The position numbers were made by a program, and so were the translations under genes. DNA of 5,440 bases, from positions 1-5,440 of the forward strand of contig JAJRCP010000021.1 of NCBI GenBank assembly GCA_028678885.1. Reading direction: 5' to 3'. The notes under the pieces are model-generated. The model was not told where the DNA came from and ran no database searches. It worked only from the letters and a program-made list of their open reading frames with translations. Positions 1 through 5,440 of the stretch are shown here, piece by piece. The stretch comes from Methanomicrobiales archaeon. GTDB taxonomy: Archaea; Halobacteriota; Methanomicrobia; Methanomicrobiales; JACTUA01. Position 1 is the stretch's first letter; every line of letters starts with the position of its first letter.

Positions 1-82
1 CTATACGTCGCACCCACCAGAGAAAGAAAAGGGTGACCCCAAACGCGATCAAGACCGCGATAATGAATAGGGGGGGTGGCAT
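1..82 (-). CDS. N-terminus of an unidentified membrane protein, cut by the left edge
   Basis: Reading leftward from the ATG at 82-80, 27 codons are open to the edge of the window. The peptide begins MPPPLFIIAVLIAFG and continues with V, T, L, F and two adjacent Trp before an Arg-Arg pair. That is one hydrophobic helix of about 20 residues followed by positive charge, as expected of an N-terminal membrane anchor or signal anchor with its C-terminal side in the cytoplasm. An AGGGAG Shine-Dalgarno sequence (88-93 on the complement) sits 5 nt before the ATG and supports the start. The gene is divergent from the CDF pseudogene. The family cannot be recognised from so little sequence. The three Pro codons after Met contain a run of seven C. 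I am fairly sure this is a real gene start; its function is unknown. Confidence 0.6.
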   Translation of the reverse strand, partial: MPPPLFIIAVLIAFGVTLFFLWWVRRI

Positions 83-210
83 GGCTACTCCCTTTAAACG
101 CCATCTATTTGAAACTTTCCATACAGAACACACCTAATCCCGCCGCGATGTGTTGTAGGGGATTTCTTGTTCGTGAACTGATAGATGGGGGAGCATAGAA
201 TGAGGATGAC

Positions 211-218
211 CCTTATAC
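211..218 (+). promoter_or_regulatory. Possible TATA-like box of the CDF gene
   Basis: The stretch CCTTATAC lies about 27 bp before position 240, which would place transcription start just upstream of the GGTGA ribosome binding site at 248-252. The spacing fits an archaeal promoter, but the match to the TATA consensus is weak and no clear BRE is seen. This is an inference from position. Confidence 0.25.
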
Positions 219-247
219 CCTTTTACCACATACAGTACGGAAATTTC

Positions 248-252
248 GGTGA
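248..252 (+). promoter_or_regulatory. Ribosome binding site deciding the CDF start
   Basis: GGTGA here matches the anti-Shine-Dalgarno end of archaeal 16S rRNA. It overlaps the most upstream in-frame GTG (249-251) but stands 8 nt before a second in-frame GTG (261-263). That spacing favours 261 as the original start of the CDF protein. Confidence 0.45.
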
Positions 253-1173
253 AGTACGGTGTGTTACAAGAATTGGATGATCTGAAGAGAAAGACAGCAC
301 GTCTGTCGGTATTCTCCAATATTACCCTTGTGAACCTGAAGGGTGCGGTGGGTATTGCACTGGGATCTGTGAGTATCCTTTCTGAGGCCCTTCATTCGGC
401 GATGGATCTAATTGCCGCGGGTGTTGCGATGTACTCGGTGCGAAGATCGGCCGAGCCTCCCGATGAAGAACATTAGTACGGGTATGGGAAGTTTGAGGAT
501 TTTTCAGGGCTCGTAGAAGCACTCCTTATATTCGGTGCAGCTATTCTTATCATCCGGGAAGCCGTGGTGAAGATTCTTTCACCGGGAATAGGGATACTAA
601 CACCCGATCTGCTCCTATTCGGGATAGCACTCATGGATTTTTCTGCCATGATAAACTGACTGGTCTCTTCACAATTGATGAAAGTGGCAAAGATGTCTGA
701 GTCCATCGCTCTCGTGAGCGATGCCTGGCATTTGAGGACAGACGTTTACACCTCTCTTGGAGTATTTGGAGGCCTCATACTCATCCGATTGACCGGTTAT
801 GAGCTGCTGGACCCACTCCTTGCCATCATCGTAGCGGTGATCATCCTGCAGTGAACTCACCCGTCGCTCCTTCAAAGACCTGATCGATTACCGTATTACG
901 GATCATGAGCAGAGCCGGATCCAGGGCATTATTTGCGATCATGCGGGGAAGTACGTAAACTATCATGGCTTAAAAACGCGAAGATCCGGTCCCGAGATCT
1001 TTATCGAATTCCATGTGGTGCTGGACGGGAAGGCAAGCGTGGAGCAGTCTCACGATCTGACTGACCACCTAGAGAATGATCTGAAGGTTGAATTCCCGCG
1101 GGCCCAAGTTACCATTCACATAGAGCCATCAGAGGAAGGGGAGGAGGAACGGGAATCCTTCTATCTTGTCTGA
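249..1173 (+). pseudogene. Cation diffusion facilitator (CDF) metal exporter, broken by two stops and a frameshift
   Basis: The decoded product is a full CDF family transporter of about 305 residues, a proton-coupled exporter of Zn2+, Fe2+ or similar divalent metals in the cytoplasmic membrane. Both metal-site motifs survive: HxxxD in TM2 (SEALHSAMDL, near 386-415) and HxxxD in TM5 (WHLRTDVYTS, near 727-756). The C-terminal cytoplasmic domain (LTRRSFKDL from 856, FIEFHVV, SHDLTDHLE, VTIHIEPSE) is complete and ends at TGA 1171-1173. The frame is interrupted by TAG at 474-476, just before YGYGKFE, by TGA at 657-659, where homologues usually have Trp, and by a frame change near 849-853. There the text passes from IIL directly to ELTRRS. 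Family members usually have about four residues between, so an 8-nt deletion explains it as well as a 1-nt insertion. Everything between the lesions still reads as good protein, so decay looks recent. The start is GTG 249 or, better, GTG 261. Sequencing error is an alternative, but three separate lesions make it less likely. Confidence 0.88.
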
Positions 1174-1201
1174 AAAGAGGAATTAGGCAGATACCATAAT
1201 G

Positions 1202-1208
1202 TTTTTTT
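1202..1208 (+). terminator. T7 run after the CDF pseudogene
   Basis: Seven consecutive T occur 29 nt after the CDF stop codon, with no strong hairpin before them. Archaeal RNA polymerase terminates at such T-runs, and the position between convergent genes suits a terminator. The call rests on this run alone. Confidence 0.45.
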
Positions 1209-1343
1209 CATGAGGTGGGTGCTTTGTCTTCTCCATCTTACCTATCTATCTGCCCAAGGAGGAAGGAATCTGTAGGGTTATCCGAATGGGGCATCATCTT
1301 CTATTCCACCAAAGAAAGTTTTAAAAGAATGTATCTATTTTTT

Positions 1344-1817
1344 TCAGTGACAGCGGCCGCCTCCTCGTTTTTCAAAGTATTGCTGATGGTACTCTTCTGC
1401 CCTCCAGAATGTGGAGGCGGAGGTAATCTCGGTTGCGATTGGTCTTCTGTACCGGCCTGATCGGGAGAGGCGGTCTCTGGAGGCCTCTGCAGCCGCCTTT
1501 TGTTCATGAATATGGTAAAAGATCACCGAGCGATAATTCGTGCCTATGTCAGGGCCCTGACGGTTCACTTGCGTGGGATCATGGATCTTCCAGAATGTCT
1601 CCAGGAGATCTTCATAACTAACCTGTGTGGGGTCATACGTCACCTCCACGACTTCTGCATGTCCGGTAGTTCCTGTACTGACCTTTTCATAGGAGGGATT
1701 GGCAAGAGTACCACCCATATACCCCACCTGAGTAGAGACCACTCCTTTTATTTTTCGAAAGGTTTCCTCCACTCCCCAGAAACATCCCGCTCCAAATGTG
1801 GCTTTCTGCGTTGCCAT
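1344..1817 (-). CDS. msrA: Peptide-methionine (S)-S-oxide reductase MsrA
   Basis: MsrA reduces the S-epimer of methionine sulfoxide in proteins and as free amino acid, with thioredoxin-type reductants as the usual electron source; it acts in the cytoplasm. The 157-residue product has the family's catalytic motif GCFWGVE at residues 11-17, with nucleophile Cys12. The family blocks GYMGG (32-36), YEKVSTGTTGHAE (43-55), IHDPTQVNRQGPDIGTNYRS (about 78-97) and EEYHQQYFEKRG near the end also follow in order. The near-terminal Cys156 in the tail GGGRCH is positioned to act as the resolving cysteine. Length is normal for the compact archaeal and bacterial MsrA form, with no fused MsrB domain. The ATG is fixed by an AGGTGAG ribosome binding site and by the motif starting only ten residues in. 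It is convergent with the CDF pseudogene, and nothing in the neighbourhood suggests a dedicated partner. Identification is secure. Confidence 0.97.
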   Translation of the reverse strand: MATQKATFGAGCFWGVEETFRKIKGVVSTQVGYMGGTLANPSYEKVSTGTTGHAEVVEVTYDPTQVSYEDLLETFWKIHDPTQVNRQGPDIGTNYRSVIFYHIHEQKAAAEASRDRLSRSGRYRRPIATEITSASTFWRAEEYHQQYFEKRGGGRCH

Positions 1818-1820
1818 TTA

Positions 1821-1827
1821 CTCACCT
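1821..1827 (-). promoter_or_regulatory. msrA ribosome binding site
   Basis: On the coding strand AGGTGAG precedes the ATG, with GGTGA 4 nt from it. It is a strong match to the archaeal anti-Shine-Dalgarno sequence and confirms the msrA start. Confidence 0.7.
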
Positions 1828-1910
1828 GCTGGATAGTTCTCTCCACCGGAAATAGCTATTCCCTTTCCGAGCATGAACCATCTGACGGCAATACCATGGA
1901 ATTCAATGAT

Positions 1911-1920
1911 GTTAATAATA
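1911..1920 (-). promoter_or_regulatory. Possible TATA-like box upstream of msrA
   Basis: The coding strand reads TATTATTAAC, the most AT-rich patch in the 183 bp between the zinc-ribbon gene and msrA. A start about 27 bp downstream would give a leader of roughly 70 nt. It follows the T8 run that probably ends the upstream transcript. Weak, based on composition and position. Confidence 0.25.
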
Positions 1921-1935
1921 GCGGCTGAGATTACG

Positions 1936-1943
1936 AAAAAAAA
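1936..1943 (-). terminator. T8 run after the zinc-ribbon gene
   Basis: Eight consecutive T on the coding strand lie about 57 nt past the zinc-ribbon stop codon. This is the longest T-run on that strand in the region, and the type of signal at which archaeal transcription stops. It would separate the zinc-ribbon transcript from msrA. Confidence 0.5.
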
Positions 1944-1983
1944 TTCCTTATGTTTCCTAACCGGAAAAGAGGTGGCGAGAATT

Positions 1984-2007
1984 TCTCTAACTAGACTGGA
2001 TTAGAGA
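1984..2007 (-). repeat. Inverted repeat over the zinc-ribbon stop codon
   Basis: A perfect 7-bp inverted repeat (TCTCTAA and TTAGAGA, 1984-1990 and 2001-2007) flanks a 10-nt spacer. One arm contains the TAA stop of the zinc-ribbon gene. In RNA it would form a small AU-rich hairpin at the end of the coding region, possibly protecting the 3' end; no T-run follows immediately. Such a short repeat could be chance. Confidence 0.35.
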
Positions 2008-2132
2008 GTGATCAGGGTATTTCCGATAGGTTTATTCCACTCTTTGGACTGACATTTCGGGCATTCTTTGGGTATATGGGAAGTCGCCCAGGTATGTTTG
2101 CATTGAAGACAGGTGATCACTTTGACAACCAT
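2001..2132 (-). CDS. 43-residue zinc-ribbon protein
   Basis: The peptide starts MVVKVITCLQCKHTW and carries two CxxC knuckles: Cys8/Cys11 (CLQC) and Cys24/Cys27 (CPKC), separated by 12 residues. It continues QSKEWNKP and ends at Leu43 with TAA. The CPKC-x(4)-W-x-KP arrangement resembles the very small zinc-ribbon proteins common in methanogens, which are thought to bind one Zn2+ through four cysteines. Their roles are mostly unknown, with nucleic-acid or protein binding the usual guess. The ATG at 2132-2130 has no convincing Shine-Dalgarno sequence. A TATA-like box 27-38 bp upstream suggests a leader of only a few nucleotides. The frame is open further upstream to about 2200, but no better start is seen. 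The gene stands alone between the RACo operon end and msrA. Because the cysteine pattern is so specific I consider it real; function is not assigned. Confidence 0.8.
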   Translation of the reverse strand: MVVKVITCLQCKHTWATSHIPKECPKCQSKEWNKPIGNTLITL

Positions 2133-2160
2133 ACGTATCAGATTCCGGATAGGTTCAAGA

Positions 2161-2170
2161 GAATAAATAC
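2161..2170 (-). promoter_or_regulatory. TATA-like box of the zinc-ribbon gene
   Basis: The coding strand reads GTATTTATTC, preceded by the purine-rich AGGAA as a possible BRE. About 27 bp downstream lies position 2139, only some 7 nt before the ATG. The gene would then be transcribed with almost no leader, which agrees with the absence of a Shine-Dalgarno sequence. Confidence 0.45.
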
Positions 2171-2310
2171 TTCCTGATATCGTTATTGTTGGACATTTTG
2201 TTCAGGGAGGTTTATTGCGAATTCACGTTCGTTCTGGCCGAACAATTTTCCCTAATAGTGGAAGGAAAGCAAGATTATTTCGGAATCCATAAAAGGCGGA
2301 AAGGAATGGC
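2171..2310. other. Intergenic stretch with no supported gene
   Basis: I see no convincing coding sequence on either strand; all frames hold only very short unlike-protein runs. It contains a 5-bp inverted repeat (GTTCG and CGAAC, 2227-2231 and 2239-2243) and a plus-strand GGGAGG (2205-2210) near a TTG that opens only about 25 codons. Neither is strong enough to call. Confidence 0.5.
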
Positions 2311-2349
2311 AGCAGAATAAGAATAAAGAAAGTTGATAAATACGTTATC
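2311..2349 (-). terminator. Possible terminator of the cdhE-RACo operon
   Basis: On the coding strand a short stem (GATAA and TTATC, 2345-2349 and 2335-2339, 5-nt loop) begins 17 nt after the stop of the 52-codon ORF. A pyrimidine-rich stretch with repeated TTT and TTATTC follows. The stem is weak and no T-run exceeds three or four. It fits a multi-site archaeal terminator at the operon end, but is not conclusive. Confidence 0.35.
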
Positions 2350-2365
2350 GGATAGTATTTCTCCG

Positions 2366-2524
2366 TCAGGCTCCCAGTTTGGTCCTCTGCTCCAAGGTGG
2401 CATTAAGATTGATGCGTTCCATGCCCCAATGGGGGCCTGAAAATTCTTCCCCATTGTTGAATCTACTCAATAAGTACTCACCGATCCTGACAGGGAAAGG
2501 TAGTGCATCTACATCATGACTCAC
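2366..2524 (-). CDS. Unidentified 52-residue protein coupled to the RACo gene
   Basis: A GTG start at 2524-2522 overlaps the RACo stop in the classic 4-bp GTGA arrangement and opens 52 codons to TGA at 2368-2366. The product has protein-like composition: an acidic start (SHDVDALPFPVRIGEYLL), a central NNGEEFSGPHWG and a polar C-terminal segment with EQRTKLGA at its end. There is no Cys, no membrane segment and no recognisable domain. No strong ribosome binding site precedes the GTG, so translation would depend on ribosomes finishing RACo. Its placement suggests a role alongside RACo and the corrinoid protein, for example as a small partner or activator; that is inference from position. It could instead be the remnant N-terminus of a longer gene, but the sequence after the TGA does not look coding in any frame. 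I do not recognise it. Confidence 0.55.
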   Translation of the reverse strand: MSHDVDALPFPVRIGEYLLSRFNNGEEFSGPHWGMERINLNATLEQRTKLGA

Positions 2525-4356
2525 GGGAAGAGTTCTTTCTTCCCAGGAATATAGAGGGCTGCCGTATACTCTTCCATGAAATCCACATCGGTGAGCAGAT
2601 CAATATACACCATTTTCCGGGCTATTTCTTCTGCTTCTTTTCTCCGTTCTTGCGAGACTAATACTGAATATGCTCCGGAAAGAGATCCATTCCCAATGGG
2701 CTTGAAATCCGCGCAGGAAAAGGCAGGAATAATCCCAAACTCAACGAGCTTGCAAGGATTCACGTAGGTGCCGAACGCTCCCGCAAGGAAGACATGACAG
2801 ACGTCCTCGAGAGCGATCCGGTATTTTTTCATCAGAACGCTGATAGCACCACAGACGGCAGCTTTGGAATCCATGATGTATGCCATGTCCTGCTGGGTGA
2901 TCACAATATCCCGTTCGATCTGGGTCAGTTCAGAAGGAACAAGAAGGTATTCCATACCTGCAGGCCCCTCCCGTACCCAAGGAGCTCCCAGGACAAGTCG
3001 CCCGGTGAAATCCAAGATACTTGCCTTGAAAAGGCCTCGAACCGTATCGATGATACCGGACCCGCAGATTCCTCGGGGAGATAGCTCCCCGATCACTGAG
3101 ATGGTGGGAGTTCCGGAATCCTGGTCGATCTCCACATGATCGATTGCCCCTCGCATTGCCCGCATACCATGTAGGATTCCTCCGCCTTCAAACGCAGGAC
3201 CTGATGCACAGGAAGCTGAGGTTAACCAGTCGCAGTTCCCTAGAATAATCTCGCCATTGGTCCCCATGTCGATGAGAAGAGAGAGATCTTCAGACTTATG
3301 CATCCCACTGGTGAGTACGTCTCCCACCGCGTCACCACCCAGAAACCGGCTTACATTGGGGAGACAGTACACTTTCGCTTTTGTACATGTGTCCAAGCCT
3401 ATTGATTGGGCTTCCACGACCAATGGTCGGGAAGAGATCGGGGCATTGGCAAGCTCCAAGGGCAGGGGATCGGTGCCGGTCAAAAGGTAGTTCATCACCG
3501 TGTTGCCCCCGACGCAAATGTCCCTAATATGATCAGGAGGGATGCCACTCTCGCATGATAGCCGACCAGTGATATCGTTGATGCTTTCCACTGCGGCCTG
3601 CTGGAGAGTGGAAAGGCCCCCCGGTTTCGAAGCATGTGCAATGCGGCTGATCACTTCTTCCCCATACGTGATCTGCCGATTCATTGCCGAACCACCGCTC
3701 ACTACATTTCCGTTTCGTAGGTTTACAAGTAGGCAGACAATGGTGGTGGTACCGAGATCAATCGCGAGCCCATACGGGATCGCCGCCTCATCTGACTCAA
3801 CAGCGATTACCTCTGGTATTTCTCCTGTATAGCTTACGGTCGCTATGGTAGCATTTTCATTGGCCATGCAGCGATATAGCTCATCGCTAATCAGTGGTCG
3901 CGGACCGGTATATCCTATCATCCGGACTGGTCTGGTAGGAAACGGAAGATAGGATGGGTGGGCATTATCCACTGTATAAATCCCAATTGCAGGATTGACC
4001 GGACCTGAAGACGGCTGTACAGTGAGAAGAATTTGAGGGGCATTGATGCGACTCTCCACCGGAATGGTAATCTCGCAATCCTCATTAACCCGCATACGGC
4101 AGGCCAGGAAATATCCCCGTGCGATTTCCTGAGGGGTAAGTCCTTTCTGATGACCAGTGACAATCGGGCTACATTCTCCCCGGTTGAGAATCACCTTGCA
4201 TTTTTTACAAAGACCCTTTCCTCCACAGATACTCTCGATGTGAATACCTGCATCCCTTAGCGCATCGATTAGAAGTGTGCCCTGAAGGACCTTTACCTCA
4301 CGCTCGAACGGATGAAGGTAGATCCGGACCGCTGTGGACTCAGGCTGATTCCTCAT
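2521..4356 (-). CDS. RACo-type ATP-dependent activator of corrinoid iron-sulfur protein (ferredoxin plus ASKHA domain)
   Basis: RACo-family proteins use ATP to drive electron transfer from a [2Fe-2S] cluster onto the cobalt of inactive Co(II) corrinoid iron-sulfur protein, returning it to Co(I). The 611-residue product matches the bacterial RACo layout and length. Residues 1-100 are a plant-type ferredoxin domain with Cys44, Cys50, Cys53 and Cys86 (CGGKGLCKKC, then LACRMRV). A linker and a middle domain follow (about 105-190). The ASKHA ATPase domain starts near 194 with DLGTTT (200-205), then MNRQITYGEEVISR (225-238), GGNTVMN, IDMGTNGEI (362-370), ASGPAFEGGG (384-393), GICGSGIID (429-437) and LAGAFGTYVNP (524-534). 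There is no C-terminal [4Fe-4S] ferredoxin domain, so it is not the RamA type that activates methylamine corrinoid proteins. The ATG overlaps the end of cdhE by 17 bp and has no Shine-Dalgarno sequence directly upstream, pointing to translational coupling. The adjacent cdhE names its probable substrate. Family assignment is secure; the target is inferred from context. Confidence 0.92.
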   Translation of the reverse strand: MRNQPESTAVRIYLHPFEREVKVLQGTLLIDALRDAGIHIESICGGKGLCKKCKVILNRGECSPIVTGHQKGLTPQEIARGYFLACRMRVNEDCEITIPVESRINAPQILLTVQPSSGPVNPAIGIYTVDNAHPSYLPFPTRPVRMIGYTGPRPLISDELYRCMANENATIATVSYTGEIPEVIAVESDEAAIPYGLAIDLGTTTIVCLLVNLRNGNVVSGGSAMNRQITYGEEVISRIAHASKPGGLSTLQQAAVESINDITGRLSCESGIPPDHIRDICVGGNTVMNYLLTGTDPLPLELANAPISSRPLVVEAQSIGLDTCTKAKVYCLPNVSRFLGGDAVGDVLTSGMHKSEDLSLLIDMGTNGEIILGNCDWLTSASCASGPAFEGGGILHGMRAMRGAIDHVEIDQDSGTPTISVIGELSPRGICGSGIIDTVRGLFKASILDFTGRLVLGAPWVREGPAGMEYLLVPSELTQIERDIVITQQDMAYIMDSKAAVCGAISVLMKKYRIALEDVCHVFLAGAFGTYVNPCKLVEFGIIPAFSCADFKPIGNGSLSGAYSVLVSQERRKEAEEIARKMVYIDLLTDVDFMEEYTAALYIPGKKELFP

Positions 4357-5440
4357 CGGGAGGCCAGTGCTCCTTTATATACAATGGAATTCCGGAGGAG
4401 TCTTTCGGGCCCACCAGAACCCGCCATCCGCTAGTCTCCTCTACTTCCCCGCTCAACCGGGCAGCGAGGCCAGGAAGGATCAGGGTATGGTGATGAACTT
4501 TTCCTTCAACCCCGCTTTCTTTCACTGCAGTGGTGATGGACTCTGCTGAGAGATATCTGCCGGCCACTGCGCTTTCCACACTGATACCATTGGTGTCTAC
4601 CACAATTAGGAAACAGTCCAGGTGGCCGCCCTTGATGTCCGATTCCACTGTGAAGTAAGTAAGGGCATAGTTGGTGGTGAGCAGAACTGGAGAATCCGGC
4701 GTGGGTGTTCCAAACTCACGAAGTCCGGCCTCCACAGAGACAGGTTTTCGAGGGTCGGTGTAGAGATTGAACCTCCAGACCAGCTGGGGGAGAAGAACCC
4801 AGCCGTCTAGGCTGTGCAGGATAAGCAGATCGGCATATCTTGTAAGAAGGAGAGAGGTCACAATCGCCTCTTTCCAGCTCGCCATTTCCGGCGAGAGTTC
4901 CCCGGAGGTCCAAGTAGCCATCGGGATACCAAGAAGAGGATAGCCCAGATAAACATCCTGATCATGGCATGCGGCCCGTCTGATCATGGTGAAGATGTTG
5001 AGGGTATCGGCAAGCCCTTCTTCCACTGATGTTCCCGGATCCAGGACCAGGTCCCGCACCCCCCATTCCCCCAGGGCCCGCGTGAGGCTTCGTAGCAGAG
5101 CAATATCTCCGGGTGTATGTACTACCAAGGGAGCTTGATGCGCGAGTGCAAGGGCACCCATCTCTTTCCAGTTATCCTTGGTTGCAGCATAGAGAAGCGG
5201 ACGAAGTCCTTTTGCTTCTTCCAGCCCAGTGGCCATCACCACCGGATCAAGAGTGCATAGGATGAGGGGCTGATTGGTGAGAGATACTACCTTTTTTACT
5301 ACCGAGGTGAATGTTGCAGCATCTCCGGAAACAGAGCGGATTGCCACTGCATCTAGGTGGAGATCCCTCCCAATATACAGGTACGAGAGCGCCTGAACCT
5401 TCCGCACCCGTTCCTCGATCTCCTTCTCTCCCATCCGATC
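4340..5440 (-). CDS. cdhE: CODH/acetyl-CoA synthase gamma subunit (large subunit of corrinoid iron-sulfur protein), 5' end outside the window
   Basis: CdhE (AcsC in bacteria) with CdhD forms the corrinoid iron-sulfur protein that moves a methyl group between tetrahydropterin and the acetyl-CoA synthase cluster in the cytoplasm. The visible 366 residues match the family from the start of the TIM barrel: RVRKVQ, IRSVSGD, LRPLLYAATKDNW, PGD, LDPGTSVEEGLADT, GYPLLGIP, RYADLLILHSLDGW and YTDPRKPVSVE (to about residue 235, counting from the ATG at 5434). The C-terminal corrinoid-binding region follows, with DCFLIVVDTNGISVESAVAG (273-292) and PGLAARLSGE to VGPKDSSGIP (321-350). Full-length members have about 450 residues and begin with a four-cysteine [4Fe-4S] domain. 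That domain is absent here because the frame remains open to the edge (codons GAT CGG precede the ATG) and alignment in memory puts this ATG inside the protein. The gene is in one operon with the RACo gene downstream. Confidence 0.95.
   Translation of the reverse strand, partial: DRMGEKEIEERVRKVQALSYLYIGRDLHLDAVAIRSVSGDAATFTSVVKKVVSLTNQPLILCTLDPVVMATGLEEAKGLRPLLYAATKDNWKEMGALALAHQAPLVVHTPGDIALLRSLTRALGEWGVRDLVLDPGTSVEEGLADTLNIFTMIRRAACHDQDVYLGYPLLGIPMATWTSGELSPEMASWKEAIVTSLLLTRYADLLILHSLDGWVLLPQLVWRFNLYTDPRKPVSVEAGLREFGTPTPDSPVLLTTNYALTYFTVESDIKGGHLDCFLIVVDTNGISVESAVAGRYLSAESITTAVKESGVEGKVHHHTLILPGLAARLSGEVEETSGWRVLVGPKDSSGIPLYIKEHWPPDEESA

Noticed and set aside
234..260. Short direct repeat AGTACGG before and within the CDF start region
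   Set aside because: Only seven bases, not symmetric, and without known operator resemblance; chance is sufficient.
474..476. TAG in the CDF gene as a pyrrolysine codon
   Set aside because: There is no reason for pyrrolysine in a CDF transporter, no methylamine methyltransferase genes are nearby, and further lesions of other kinds (TGA, frameshift) occur downstream.
657..659. TGA as selenocysteine or reassigned Trp codon
   Set aside because: TGA is used as a normal stop by cdhE, RACo, msrA and the CDF gene itself, and no SECIS-like structure was seen; Trp-to-stop mutation is simpler.
473..875. Minus-strand open frames across the CDF region
   Set aside because: The plus strand carries clear CDF motifs throughout; the reverse frames show low-quality composition and no motifs.
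1500..1928. 142-codon open frame on the plus strand
   Set aside because: It is antisense to msrA, whose motifs are unmistakable; the plus-strand product has no recognisable motif and no ribosome binding site.
2205..2290. Plus-strand GGGAGG followed by a TTG opening about 25 codons
   Set aside because: Very short, a rare start codon, and no recognisable protein features.
2576..4260. Several plus-strand open frames of 60-100 codons
   Set aside because: They are shadows antisense to the RACo gene, whose domain motifs cover the whole interval.
1..5440. CRISPR arrays, tRNA or rRNA genes, insertion sequences
   Set aside because: No spaced direct repeats, no cloverleaf-like segments, no transposase motifs and no long terminal inverted repeats were found.

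Overview
The window reads as a piece of a methanogen-like euryarchaeal chromosome, possibly Methanomicrobiales (inferred). The pointers are a CODH/acetyl-CoA synthase gamma subunit of CdhE type, GGTGA-type ribosome binding sites, an AT-rich box about 27 bp upstream of a nearly leaderless small gene, T-run terminators, and a tiny archaeal-style zinc-ribbon protein. A bacterium with the Wood-Ljungdahl pathway is less likely but cannot be excluded without a search.

Layout, left to right. At 1-82 (-) lies the first 27 codons of a membrane protein that runs off the left edge. A divergent intergenic region leads into 249-1173 (+), a cation diffusion facilitator (CDF) gene broken by two in-frame stops and one frameshift. 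A T7 run follows it. Facing it is a complete msrA (1344-1817, -), then a 43-residue zinc-ribbon gene (2001-2132, -) with its own TATA-like box. The right half is a tight leftward operon end: a cdhE gene entering from the right edge (to 4340), a RACo-type corrinoid activator (2521-4356) overlapping it by 17 bp, and an unrecognised 52-codon gene (2366-2524) that starts in a GTGA overlap with the RACo stop.

The right half forms one functional unit. CdhE is the large subunit of the corrinoid iron-sulfur protein, which carries a methyl group to and from acetyl-CoA synthase. Its cobalt must be Co(I) to accept methyl, and occasional oxidation to Co(II) inactivates it. RACo-family proteins use ATP and a [2Fe-2S] domain to restore Co(I). 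The downstream 52-residue product is therefore a candidate accessory factor of corrinoid activation, by position only. The left half (broken metal exporter, methionine sulfoxide repair, zinc ribbon) shows no evident functional link to it.

The clearest points for follow-up are the 52-residue coupled ORF, the RACo-cdhE pairing in an apparent archaeon, and the decayed CDF gene whose metal-binding motifs are still intact.
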